DNA from: Syngnathus acus
Lineage: Eukaryota; Chordata; Actinopteri; Syngnathiformes; Syngnathidae
NCBI RefSeq assembly: GCF_901709675.1
Contig: NC_051097.1
Span: 10,890,039 to 10,954,038 of the forward strand
Direction of reading: 5' to 3'
Length of the DNA stretch: 64,000 bases
Part shown: one piece after another, positions 41,014-52,107 of the stretch
How positions within the stretch are numbered: the first letter of the stretch is position 1
How the letters are laid out: every line of letters starts with the position of its first letter
Made by a program: the position numbers and the translations under genes
Notes under the pieces: generated by a model
Databases searched by the model: none
What the model saw: only the letters and a program-made list of their open reading frames with translations
Told to the model about the DNA's origin: nothing

Positions 41014-44000
41014 CTAGCTGCACTCGAGCAGCTTGGCGAGAGCGTCCCGCAGCTCGGTCAGCTCGAAGATCTTGCCGTCCAGCAGCTGCAGCAGCGAGCG
41101 CAGACTCTGGCGGAAGACTTCGCGCTCCTGCCGGTTGGCGTCCACGCGCTGCTCCAGCTCGCCCAGTTGCACTTCCAGTGCTTCGTTACGACGCTCCACT
41201 TGCTATAAAAGGGAAAGAATTTAGGACAGGACATGCCATTTTGACCTGAAGCGGCCATTTTGAAAAGACATTCCAACGCTCACCTGTAGCTTCCGCGTGA
41301 GCGAGTCTCTTTGGGACCGAAACTGGTTGGCACTCTGCACCTCGGCTTTGAGACACTCCAACTCCTGACGAGAGAAACGTAGCGGGTTGAGCTGAGGGTA
41401 AAAGGTCAGAAGTCGAGGCGTGATCGCCGTGCACGTACGTCCTCTTTGGCCTTCAGTGCCGCCTCCAGCTCCTCGATGGTGCGGTTCAACTCCGTTTTCT
41501 CCGATTTCACCGTTGTGGTTTGGCCGCTCACGCACTCCAGCTCCGTCACCTTTGATGGCATTTAAAAAAGTGATTAGAAAAAAATAAAAGAAGCACTGTG
41601 CGTGCCTACCCGTTTATGTAAGCGCTCCGCCTCCTCCTGGTAAGCGGACAGCTGCTGCTTCCACTGCTTGACGTTAGCCGTGGACTCGAGCAGCGCCGCC
41701 GTGAGCTTAGCGTTGTTGCCCTTTAGTGCCGCCAGTTCCGCCTCCAAGTGCTTCCCGATGCTGGACGAACTACAGCCGTTGACAAAGAGACCGCGGCGCC
41801 GTTAATCAATTCATCGTTTAGGTTCAACACGGTTGTCACCTGTGCGAGAAGGGAAGTGCATTGTGGGAAGGTTCCGCTCGGGCCTCCGCGGGCTGAGGCG
41901 TGCCCGCCGCCACTCTCTCGTCTTCGGTGCCGTTCACGCTCTCCGGCGTCAGCGGTGACTGTGGAGGGCAGCTGGTGGACTCCTCAACATTTTAAAAAAT
42001 AGATCAATTTATTATTTGTGTTTACATATATCCCTTGATACCATTTATAACCGTCACCATGGCTACACGCAGCCTCAAACAGAGCACGGGGGTTTGCCCG
42101 AGGGAAGAGCGACAATTGCAGTCCACCAAAAGGGAAACGTTGCGAGGGTTTGAGTGAGAAAAAAGGCTCACCGCGGAGGGTTCACGTTAGATTTACCTTC
42201 TTGGGTTTGTTGGCGGGCAACACGTTCCTTCTGACAGCGCTGCCCTGCGGTGTTGTCGGGCACAACAGGAAGTTACACTAGTCCAAGGTTAGCTTGCGCG
42301 TCGGATTGACCGTTAGCTCAATTGTTGTGAAGCTAGTATGTTAAAGTCATGACGAAATAAATCCCCGATTTTGGCGGTTAACCGAGATTATAGGGCAACA
42401 AAAGTTTTTTTTTAGTGACTCGTATAATTCAAAGTAGTGGTAGGAAAAAATGTTGAATTGATGAATATTTTAAATAAGTAGCATAACTCATTGACTCTTG
42501 TGTACCTGCGAGGGCGTGCTGGTGAGCTCCATCTTCTCATGAGACTTCTCCTTGGCAAGTCGCGCTGCCTCCTTGAACTCGGCAAATTTCTCCGCAAACT
42601 GGGTAAAAAGAAAAAAAAGAAACAAACATAAATCGGTTAGCCGCCTGCTAAAAACTAGCAGTTATAACAAATAAAAGAAAGACCTTGCTCAGGTGGCTCT
42701 CGCACGAGAAGCCGAGGCCGTAGACGGTGTTGGCGCGGCTGTCGGCCCACTGACCAAACTTCTGCGAGGTCTTGGTGAAGTTCATGTTGGGGGTGATGGT
42801 GCTGTTGATGACGGCCTGGCGGACAAGTCGGATTAAGATCTGATTTCATTTCTTGAAACAATGAGTGCAAACCTTGGCTCCGTCCAGGCTGATGATGCGG
42901 TAGACATTCCTGGTGCTGTCAAAGAAGTAAGAGACAGTGACGGCGTGTTTGCTGGTGGGAAGCCAGTTCTTCTTGGTGGTCGGATCGATCTGGAAGATGT
43001 GCGCCCGCGTGCTGAAGATGGGCTGCTCACTGCACGGGGACAGACGAAGGTGAGTTTGACAGTAAGAATATCGTTGACCTCTTTTGGTCGTTATCCACTT
43101 AAATATTGTGACTTTGAGTGTGTGTGACTTTAAAAGGCGAGTGATGTTCCACCACAACCTGGAACCAAATGTGACCTTGTGTTTTGCCATTGTTCAAGCA
43201 TAATCCCTTTACGCGATCCAATTGAAAAGGAACAATGAGTTCAGGAATCCACTGGATGGATGGGATGAGGATGCTGAGCCAAATGTTGAGGGGGGGGGGG
43301 GGGTTGGAATGAAAGCATTCCACGAGTAGATCTGTTGTGGCGAGAGTTGGCCGTTCTTGGTCACACCGTCAAAGACCTTCCTGTGATCCCGAGTGAATGA
43401 TTCGGCAAATAAAAGCGGTGCACGTGAAGGGCTCCTCACCAGCGTAATTCTAAATAATCTGACTGCAAAACACGCGGCCGTTTTGGCAGCCGCAAACCGA
43501 CATTACTTACTTAGATGCTGCGTCGCCATGGCAACGAGGCAACAAGCCACGTGAGCGCATCTCTCTTACCCTTCCACAAATACTCGCTCAGCCACTCTGA
43601 TCTGATCTGCTAAAAGTATGGGGGTTTGTTTTGATTTGGGTTACTAAGAAGAAAGGTTTGCCTCATGTTTGGAGAATGATCTCAAACTGAGGACAGGCAC
43701 CAAAGAATACTTTGTGTTTTAATCAGTGATTTCATGTGACAAAAAGCATGTGACGGGGCTAAAACATCTGGTTTTAATATGTTCTCTCTGGCATCTTATT
43801 AGAGGTGGGTCTGGAACTAGACCCGCGATAAAGGGGGTTCACTGAATAAGCCAGAAAAAAATAAAATAAACCAACCGCAGACTTTGGTGGCAACACACAA
43901 CAACCCTGCCAGTGCGTCTCCACCCACATTCCGAATGGTGTTGCAGAATTGACACATGACAAAATGTGTCAGTCTGTGAGTGGATTTATTGACAGCTGCT

Positions 44001-44231
44001 GTCCTCACGAGCGGCTTTAATCTCCTTCCGAGCGTTTATTAGCGAGCAAACGGTGGCTAGCCAGCTAGGCTAGGCTAAGCTAGTAAATGTTCCAAGAGCT
44101 GCACTGGTGGTGTTTGTTTACCATCTTGACAGTGACGCGCTGTAATGTGCAGAGGTGCGCGAAAACAAACCGCACTCGTGCTTTGGCATAAGCACCGCAC
44201 GGCAAATAACAACTAATAAAACGTACCCCAT
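41014..44231 (-). CDS. homer1: Homer scaffold protein 1 (long, coiled-coil form)
   Basis: Minus-strand exons join in phase: 44231-44227 (ATGGG only), 43029-42873, 42815-42684, 42598-42506, an extra 42244-42197, 41982-41840, 41769-41610, 41549-41439, 41364-41284, 41202-41014. The product is 372 residues with the 48-base exon or 356 without (human long forms 354-366). The EVH1 domain spans about residues 1-110: [17 protein letters not shown], the ligand-binding tryptophan in [12 protein letters not shown], and [19 protein letters not shown]. It binds PPxxF motifs in group I mGluRs, IP3 receptors, Shank and ryanodine receptors. A Ser/Pro-rich linker with [15 protein letters not shown] follows, then a long coiled coil ending in the near-invariant [14 protein letters not shown]-like tail and AKLLECS, which drives tetramerisation. 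Intron 1 (43030-44226) holds no recognised exon. Synteny with jmy and cmya5 supports HOMER1 over its paralogues. Confidence 0.94.
42197..42244 (-). other. homer1: Extra in-frame 16-codon exon of homer1
   Basis: Between the EVH1-proximal exon (ending TSTPSQ) and the linker exon (starting EST), a 48-base segment is bounded by CGCAG and GTAAAT splice sites and is phase 0 at both ends. It encodes [16 protein letters not shown], a basic peptide placed between EVH1 and the linker. Being a multiple of three it can be included or skipped without frame change. It is not in the mammalian long isoform that I recall. Use is not proven. Confidence 0.55.
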
Positions 44232-45122
44232 GGTTGCTGGTGTAATCCGAGTGGTCCCGAAGACGCTCCCCTCCAGCCGCCGCCGCCGTCGTCCCCGCTG
44301 GTTCGATCCCCTCGCTCCTCGTCTTCACGGTTCACTCCGACATGGCCTGACGTGTTGGCGGCCGTGGGTGCATGCGTGCCCGGACGCGCATGATGATGAT
44401 GACCGCGAGCGAACCCTCCTCCTCCGCCCGCCGCCCGGCTAGAACCTGCTAACACCTGCTAGCATCACTCGTATCCACTACTTAACCTTAACCATAACCC
44501 CTGCACCCGGCTGTAAGCGAATTAAAATTCACTTTTCTTACGGGTTGATGCCAAATGCATTCGAACCAGATTATTATTAGTATTGTTTTCTTTATGTTTT
44601 GTTTTTTGAAAAATGTCCATGTAAATTCGCTACTGTACATCCATTCGTTGGATGTACAGTAAGACGACGACGTCATCACGTACTTTGACGCGATTGGTTG
44701 AATGTTGTTGATCCCAAAAAAAGAATTTAAAAAAACGTTTGTAATGTCTTCATTCATTCATCTTCCAGGCCGCTTATAATAACTAATAATTGTATGATTA
44801 TTTGTTTCAACAATGTCATTACATGGTGTGCCATAGGACTTATTGAAAATAAAAACCTGTCTTCCATTTTAACACCCTAAATTTGACTTAAGCATCTACG
44901 ACTGTTGTTGCGGGGTGGATGTTTTGAGCGAAAGGTCAATTGACAAAATAAGTCCCCGGCTCAAGTCACGTCCAACATGGAGCGAATGCCTCTTATGAAA
45001 CACAGGAAGACCAGTTTTCTATTTCAAGAGTACGCTGAGTCGGAAAACTCGAGTGAACTTGTTTGCAACGTGACAAGCAGAGCAGAAGGGTGAAGCAAAA
45101 ACCTCATCAGGGAGATCCGACG
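44232..45122. promoter_or_regulatory. Divergent homer1-cmya5 interval
   Basis: The 200 bases before the homer1 start are GC-rich (CCGCCGCCGTCGTC and an ATGATGATG run near 44390) and are probably the homer1 promoter and 5' UTR. The rest is AT-rich with no recognised exon. In mammals TENT2 lies between HOMER1 and CMYA5; nothing resembling it is seen here. Confidence 0.45.
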
Positions 45123-47362
45123 ATGGAGGCATTAACAGGGGACGACGACGTCGACACCGAGATGCAAGTTCTGACGCCTGATGACGTCGCCAAGCCGGAC
45201 CGGGATGCTGTCGATGAAGTGGAGAACCTTCAAAACAGGTCGTTTGGATAGGCGCCACTAACTTTGTGTGCACTGAAGCTGTTTTGGGTCAGAGGGTGCC
45301 TGGCCAAGATCAGATTTTAAAAATGTGTCAAAAGTTCCAAACATCTCATCAGCGATGTTACATTCTGTCCTTCAGTTTACGTGAAGCCGTCCACGATGAC
45401 AACGTTCGTCCAAAAATGCAGTGTTTGGTCATGGACACCTCCTTCTCCATGGTGACCATGCAAAGTGAGGACAGCGGAATCGCCTGGGAGACCACCCCGA
45501 GTCGCTGCTCCACATCCTGGGCACCCAAAGCTGAGGAACCCGCCGAGGAATCCGGCCCTCCGGCAGGAAGGATTATCTTCGTCATGGATGAGGAGTTGAT
45601 GTCAAGGCGGAAGAAATCTGAAGCGGAAGGACAGAAGAGAGAGAGAAGTGACAACAGGTCAGAAAAGCCCGACTTAGTGGGACTTGCCCCGCTGCACGTG
45701 AAAGACGAGGGAGATGAAGAAGAAGAGCGGGCTCCTCGTCAAGATAAGGAGCAAAGGCTTTTTAGTTTAGTGTCTGAAGGCTCAGAAATCCTCAACATTG
45801 TTGTTCCTCACAAGCTGGCGAGCGTGGATGAAGAGGAGAGCAAGGCGATGGTAGACAACCTGTCCTATCTGGAGGAAGGATCTGCTTCTAAAGCTGACGA
45901 CAAAGAAGAGGAGACCTGTGACAAGTCGTTTGAACAGGACAGCAAGCCGAGGGAGGACGCTTCAGCAGAATCACTTGCACAAGCCCAACCTACGCCACCG
46001 GTTGCAGATCCACCAGGAGCTCCTGTGGCGAGGCCACCGGGAAAGGACGCTGATTGTAATGTGGACTACTTTGAAGCATTCGCCTTGATTGATGATCATG
46101 CTCCGGGAAGTCCCGCTGTGGTGCCACCTAAGCTTGGACTTCCTGTCCCAGAGGAACCAGTGCAGGGCGAAGACGCCACAACAGGTGAGGATCACAAAAG
46201 CCCAGATGCCGCACTCACCAGTGAGGCTCTAGAGGAATTCTTCTACAGCGGTACAGATGACTACCTCACAAGAAGCCACCCGGACAGCGAGGATCCCCTC
46301 GGAGAGCCCAAAGTCTCCCCGCCTCCCTCTAAACTCAACGGATGCACTTTGTTTGGAAGCCAAGAGAATATCTTGACTCCGGTCTTTCTACCCGAAGGGC
46401 CGCCCAAGATTATCGACCCCGTTTTGTTAGAAGAACCCAAAGCCTTGGCCTTTTTGTATAACGACTTGTACGAGGAGGCAACAGGAAGTCGGAAAAAAGA
46501 AGAAGATACAGAGAGCGTGACCTCTGAAAAGTCCTTCCACAGCAGGCATTCAGATCGGGAAGCCAGGGGCTACTTGGAGAAGTATGTCCTCATAGATGAG
46601 ACACCCGTGGTGGAGGCTCAACCAGTTCTTGAGCACAGATCTTCACTTTTATCCAAAGGTTTTGCTGAATTTCCTTCCACGTCCCCTGAGTGTGAAATGC
46701 CAAACTCGGAGGAGGAAATTACGGATTTTTTTAGGTCAAGTGCCAGTTCTTCTCCATGTGACATCAAGAATTTTGTAATTTCACGAGAAGACGACGAGAG
46801 TCCATCCCCTACAAGTTGCGTTACAGAAACGGGTGTAGGAGACACCGGAATCCCAGAAGGTCCCATTGACGTCTTTGAGACTTCCTCCGAGCCTGACTGG
46901 GAAGGGATGGATGTTGACGACGTAACTTCGGACGACATTGACACTCTGGTGCGATCCAATCAACAGATGTGGCTGCGAGATTCTGAAGTGGTCAAACCTT
47001 GCCCTCCTCCCAGAAGAAAAACCAGATGCCCCCTGAAGGAGCGTCTGGCCCTGGCCCCTCTGACTCCGGCCGAGGATACGCCAACCGGGGAAAAACAGCG
47101 AGAGGACGAGACCGAGACGCAGGTCAAGACCAGCAATGAGAAGGATGAGAATCAGGAGGTCTCACTCCCTTCCCACATTCTTCAGGGCAACACATCTGTT
47201 GACATTACTGATGAGAAACCAATCGCGCGAGAGGACATTGAAGTAGCTTTAACGCAAGTACAACTTAAAGCACCCGAGTCAGAAAAGGTTCACCTGGAAA
47301 AACAAGATCATTTGGCAACGTTGCCCATCAAGCCATCAAAAACAAATTGTGTCATTCTTTAG
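45123..47362 (+). CDS. cmya5: Short cardiomyopathy-associated protein 5 (myospryn) ending in a CaaX-like motif
   Basis: Two exons, 45123-45238 and 45376-47362, join with the split serine codon AG|T to give 700 residues. Several islands match human CMYA5: SFSMVTMQSEDSGIAWET (from about residue 61; human SFSMVTVQREDSGITWET), SEGSEILNIVVPHKLASVD, DYFEAFALIDD, LEEPKALAFLYNDLYEEA (about residue 385; human LEEPPALAFLYKDLYEEA) and GYLEKYVLIDE. The rest is acidic, Ser/Glu-rich and probably disordered. Human CMYA5 has over 4000 residues and ends in a TRIM-like coiled coil, two FN3 domains and a SPRY domain that bind desmin, dysbindin, PKA RII and other partners; all of that is absent, and the 550 bases up to hexb cannot encode it. 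The protein instead ends SKTNCVIL, a CaaX-type sequence whose final leucine would favour geranylgeranylation. Position next to homer1 agrees with human 5q14. Identity is well supported; function and prenylation are inference. Confidence 0.85.
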
Positions 47363-47912
47363 TATCACTTTCTTCAAATTAAAATTAATATTCAGTAAAT
47401 CTGTTTATCGTGGGTGACACGTTGCAGACGCTCATGCCTTAGTTGTTTTACCCATTGGGGTAAATGTGTATACTACTTTCTGAGATGTCCTTCATTTTGT
47501 GAACCTGTAATTAATAGTGTAATAATATTCTGCACAAATAAGTGTGAATGTGTCAAGTTTATTTGTATGGCCCTCAAAAGAAGTCACCCCCCCCCCCCCC
47601 CCTCTCTCTCTACAGGGCGGGGGAGTGAACTGGCGTGCCTACGGTAAACGAGAAAGCTCAATTCAAATAGAACCAAGCGCGTTCTAGCCAAGTTTCCTTG
47701 TTTTGATTAGTCACTGACGCAGCAGATATTGAGTTTCAAACTTTAATATAACAGAGTTGAAAAAAAGAGAGCGCGTTCTCTTTAAACACATCATCTTTTG
47801 CGAGGTTACTTCCGCATGTCACGTTGGCCCCGCCCATTAGACGTCAGCCCCGGATGCTGTTTTGCTTTCGAAGTGTCAGTGTCTTCCAACTCGCTGTCAC
47901 TCTCGTCACAGC
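47363..47912 (+). other. cmya5-hexb intergenic region
   Basis: A 550-base interval containing the cmya5 3' end, a 16-base C homopolymer (47587-47602) followed by a CT run, and, just before hexb, a GC-box-like CCCCGCCC (about 47829) with an imperfect GTCACGTTGG E-box half (about 47819) that weakly resembles a lysosomal-gene CLEAR site. No coding exon, and in particular no FN3 or SPRY domain, is recognisable. Confidence 0.45.
47378..47383 (+). terminator. cmya5: Candidate variant polyadenylation signal of cmya5
   Basis: ATTAAA 16 bases after the cmya5 stop codon, in an AT-rich stretch. Other signals further on are possible. Confidence 0.3.
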
Positions 47913-50900
47913 ATGTTTTCTTCCATCGTCAATGTTTGCCTCCTGCTGGGGGTCTTGTCCTCCTGCTGGGGGAACCGGCAGGAAACCTGGGTCGACGAGG
48001 AGCTCGCCCGGGACACACAGCCTTCCAAATGGGGGTCGTTGTGGCCGCTACCCCAGCGAGTGGACATCTTTGACGTGTCGTTCAAGTTAGCAGCCGCCAG
48101 CTTTCAAATCTTCGACGGTAATACGTCGTCGGCGGGGCCGAGCTGTAACCTCCTGCAGAACGCCTACAGAAGGTATTGTTAATAATAATGGAGAAAAAAC
48201 AACAACATTCTTTTATGCTATGTGGTGGGAAGTAATTACATATACATAGTTGTAAAAGGAAACGATATCTGAAAAACAAGTACACTACATGAAAAGTCCA
48301 AAGTTTGGAAGAAAGAAAACTAAAATCAATATCCTAGTTTAAAGCGGTTTTACATGCTCAAAGTACAACAAAGTATTTGTACAAAGGTATTTCGAAGCTA
48401 CCACTCGCAAAATGTTTTTGTCATATCAGCACATTCACAATTGCGATGCGAATATACACAAAATCACAGATCTAGCCAAAGATTAAAAAACAACAACAAT
48501 CTGACAAATGTACTAAATTACATCAATTGTGTGTGTTTATTTTTAGGTACTACAAGTACATGTTTGGTGGGGCTAAATCCAAACGGCCACACACACAAGG
48601 CAACTTTCCTGAACTGATGGGTCTGCAGGTGTTGATCACAGACCCAAACCCGGAGTGTGGCCAGTACCCCAGTGTTTCGTCCGATGAGTCATGTAAATTC
48701 ATCAAACATTGACTTCCAATCTCTGTAAAGTCGCTTAAAGGCAATTATTGCCTAGATTCTGAGCTATAAACCAATTCAAAGTTCTTTCACAACGTCACAT
48801 GACGATGCCAGTAAAAAAATACATGTTTGTGTCTTCAGATGAACTGTTGGTGGACCAGCCCTTTGCAATCCTGAAGGCACCAAAAGTCTGGGGCGCCTTG
48901 CATGGTACGCTTGTTTTTATTTTGAATTATTCCTCACTCAGAATCAAATTTTAAAGAACTATGCTTAATCTTGATATTTTGTCACTCACAAAGAGGAATA
49001 AGGAGGCTGGAATTGTGTAACGAAAGCAACAATTGTGTAATGACGGTTGACATGGTAAAAAAAAAAAAAAAAAATGGAAATAACTGTTACGCTCGTATTT
49101 GTTTGGTCAGGACGTCTTTTGTTTGTTTTCAGGTCTGGAAACTTTCAGCCAGTTGGTTTATGAAGATGAATTTGGGACTGTAAGTGGACTTAGTGTTGTG
49201 GCGAAATCAATATTGACAATCGGTGTATTCTTCATAATTATTCTCTGCGTTATTCAGCTTTTGGTTTGTCTTCCAGAAAAGTGTCAATTGGACCGAAATC
49301 AGTGACTTCCCCCGATTTGCTCACCGCGGCATCTTATTGGACACCTCGCGACACTTCCTACCTGTCAAAGTCATTCTGACCAATCTGGTATGTTGAAGAA
49401 AAATCCGAACTGTTCACTTTTTATTCCCTCAGTGTTTTCCTGTCATTTTTTTTTTTCCCATGACACCAGGAAACAATGGCAATGAACAAGTTTAACGTCT
49501 TCCACTGGCACATCGTAGACGATCAATCCTTTCCCTACATGAGCCGAACATTCCCGGACCTCAGCCAGAAGGTCAGCAGTGAAGTTTATGGTCAACTAGG
49601 TAGCCTTGTTTAACTTAGCTAGCAAAGTTTAAACTAGTTCATTTCTGCTTGCATTTTGCTGCCTTTGTTATGTAGCTAGTAGCCTCATCAGATTAGCCAC
49701 TTAGCTTAGCCAATGTCTTTTCATGACCTCGCCGACAGGGGGCATACCACCCGTACACTCACGTGTACACCCCGTCCGACGTGAAGATGATCGTGGAATT
49801 CGCTCGCCTGCGAGGCATCCGCGTCATCCCGGAATTCGACACTCCGGGCCACACGCAGTCTTGGGGCAAAGGTCGGTGTCCCGTGTTAGCCTCAGCATTA
49901 AGCTGCCAGAACTCGTGACCCGAGAGCACTTCTGTTGTGAATTGACGCTATATCAACCAAATTGAGTTGACTTCCTGAAATTGGTTTATTGATCTCATTC
50001 GAGACTTGATTCAATCAATCCCTAGGACAGGCAGATCTTCTGACACCGTGCTTTGCCGGCGCCGAACCGTCTGGTACCTTTGGCCCGGTCAACCCCATCC
50101 TCAACACCAGCTACAACTTCATGAGCCGCCTTTTCCAGGAGGTCGCCGCCGGCTTCCCGGACGACTACGTTCACCTGGGAGGTGACGAGGTGGACTTCAC
50201 CTGCTGGTCTGCCTCGCGCTCAAACATAAGCAAACGTCTCCACATCAACACACTCAACTGGACATCTTCTCCCCCTTTGCAGGAAGTCCAACCCTGACAT
50301 CCAGAAGTTCATGGAGCAGCAAGGCTTCGGGAAAAACTACAGCAAGCTGGAGTCCTTCTATATTCAACGGTGGGAGCGGACAATTCATCAGCAGGCTGAA
50401 TCTTTGGCAATCAATATCTCTGATCTGATGTAGACTTTTGGACATCGTGACCGCCACCAAGAAGGGCTACATCATCTGGCAGGAGGTCTTTGACAATGGC
50501 GTGAAGGTAAATGCACAGTTTTGCCACCGCCACTCTCATTTAAGGGTGAAGTAGTCGATGGCGCATCCACGCACGAATCAAAATCGATATCATCCAGCGA
50601 GCGACAAAAGACGAGTGTCGCGAGCCGCAAGCGGCGCCACTAAACTCGGCGCGTTGCAGCTCAAGCCGGACACCGTAGTCCACGTGTGGATGGGCGGCGC
50701 CAACTCCGCCGATGAATTGCGCAACGTGACGGCGGCCGGGTTCACCGCCATCCTGTCGGCGCCCTGGTACCTAGATTACATTAGCTACGCTCAGGACTGG
50801 GTCCAGTACTACAAGGTGGAACCGCTCGGCTTCAACGGTCAGTCCGAGCAAATGGTGGTCATTGTCGGGCTTACGCTTAATGTGCAGGCGTGACAGCAAC

Positions 50901-51832
50901 GTTAAGGAAGATGAGGCTAGTTTTCTGATTTCCACATTCAGAGTAATCTTTAGAGTATCGCCAAACCTCCGTTTTTGTATTTGCGGCCGTAAAGAGCCCC
51001 GTGGCCGCACTTTGGGCACCCCTGCTCTGTGACACGCTCGCCTTGTCTCGTGTGTTGTGTAGCTGAAGGCCGACACACTCATCCACGTGTGGAAAGGCAG
51101 CGAGCAGCAATACCAGAATGAGATGGCCAACGTCACGGCGGCGGGTTACCGGACCCTACTGTCCACCCCCTGGTACCTGAACCGTATCTCCTACGGCCAG
51201 GACTGGCAGGGCCATTACAAGGCCGACCCGCAGGACTTTCAGGGTTTGTGTCCCCTAAAATAGTGCGCAATGGAAAAAGCCCAAAAACTCTCACCAATTT
51301 TCATCGAAGTACAAATAAGTGTCAGCCTGTTGAATGACCCTTTCCTAAAAAAAAAAAACACTTTTGCGTATTTAAATCCTCACTCTGGTCAATTTTTCCC
51401 AAAATAGGAACCGAGGCGCAGAAGAAGCTGGTGATGGGCGGAGAAGCCTGCATGTGGGGGGAGTACGTGGACGCCACCAACCTCACGCCGCGACTCTGGT
51501 ACGACCTTTCCATGCGGAAAATAATTCTAACGTTATGGGAAAGTATTTTTCACACGGCGGCTTTTGCTTGGACAGGCCTCGCGCCAGCGCCGTGGCCGAG
51601 CGTCTGTGGAGCGCCAAGGACGTGACGGACGTCAACGACGCGTACGCTAGACTGTCCTCGCACCGCTGCCGCCTGATCGAGTGAGTACCCACGCTTGCCT
51701 TTTTTTTCCGTTCGAAGAAAACGGCGCAGCGGTTGAACGAAGGATTTTTTGTCCCGTGTCGGCGGCAGACGCGGGATCGCCGCCGAGCCGTTGTTCTCCA
51801 GCTACTGCCCCCACGAGTTCAAGGGAATCTGA
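47913..51832 (+). CDS. hexb: Beta-hexosaminidase (HEXB-type) with two alternative exon-11 versions
   Basis: Exons join in phase: 47913-48172, 48547-48692, 48839-48904, 49133-49179, 49277-49387, 49470-49571, 49739-49871, 50026-50206, 50283-50369, 50434-50506, then either 50660-50837 or 51063-51243, then 51408-51498, 51576-51680, 51769-51832. The products are 547 or 548 residues. A signal peptide ([20 protein letters not shown]) sends it to the lysosome. The GH20 domain contains [23 protein letters not shown] and LGGDEVDF, whose Asp342-Glu343 pair is the catalytic couple of the substrate-assisted mechanism, and [24 protein letters not shown]. It removes terminal N-acetylglucosamine or N-acetylgalactosamine from glycans and glycolipids. 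HEXB rather than HEXA is indicated by the beta-like first exon-11 copy and by adjacency to gfm2 and nsa2, as in human 5q13. An in-frame ATG at 47862 lies upstream, but 47913 directly begins the signal peptide. Two alternative exons are described separately. Confidence 0.94.
50660..50837 (+). other. hexb: hexb exon 11a, beta-type substrate-pocket version
   Basis: Acceptor TTGCAG before and donor GTCAGT after; 178 bases, phase 0 in and phase 1 out. It encodes a 60-residue stretch including [20 protein letters not shown]. The residues after PWYL are Asp-Tyr, matching the beta-subunit type (human HEXB Asp-Leu at that place), which accommodates neutral substrates. No stop codon or splice damage is present. 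Confidence 0.88.
51063..51243 (+). other. hexb: hexb exon 11b, alpha-type substrate-pocket version
   Basis: Acceptor GTGTAG before and donor GTTTGT after; 181 bases, phase 0 in and phase 1 out, so interchangeable with exon 11a. It encodes a homologous stretch including [20 protein letters not shown]. The residues after PWYL are Asn-Arg, the pair that in human HEXA (Asn423, Arg424) contacts the acidic group of sialylated or sulfated substrates. It also has one extra residue in the variable loop after VW, where HEXA is longer than HEXB. The frame is intact and the N-glycan sequon NVT is kept. Confidence 0.88.
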
Positions 51833-52107
51833 GGAGGAAGAAAATGAGGAATCAAGTGTGCCAGCGCAGAAAGAAGGCACCTTTTTTTTAACGCACGCAC
51901 ACATACAATCAATCAATCAATGCACTCTTTTATCTTTGTAAGACTGACTGTGAATATAAATGCTGATAAATTGAGCTGGCGTACACTTTTTTATTATTAT
52001 CATTGTTCAGGCAGCCTCTTAGCTCGGAGGCTTGAATCCCGCCAAAGTCAGCCGAGTGGTACAGAGTTCTTTCAGCTGCCGCGTCTTTGGTCCAAATCAA
52101 CATCCAG
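51833..52107. other. Convergent hexb-gfm2 3' region
   Basis: Only 275 bases separate the two stop codons. TTTATT at 51990-51995 (AATAAA on the minus strand) is a likely gfm2 signal, so the two 3' UTRs probably overlap. No classical AATAAA is seen for hexb on the plus strand here. A short TCAA repeat lies at about 51908-51920. Confidence 0.5.

Noticed and set aside
44240-44320. A tRNA-like GGTTCGATCCC box near the homer1 promoter
   Set aside because: It matches a B box, but the upstream sequence does not form an A box or a cloverleaf.
47363-47912. Search for the missing FN3/SPRY end of cmya5
   Set aside because: No frame in the interval resembles these domains, so the gene model ends at CVIL.
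50837-51062. Possibility that exon 11b belongs to a second, partial hexosaminidase gene
   Set aside because: There is no other duplicated exon on either side, and exon 11b splices in phase with the single shared upstream and downstream exons.
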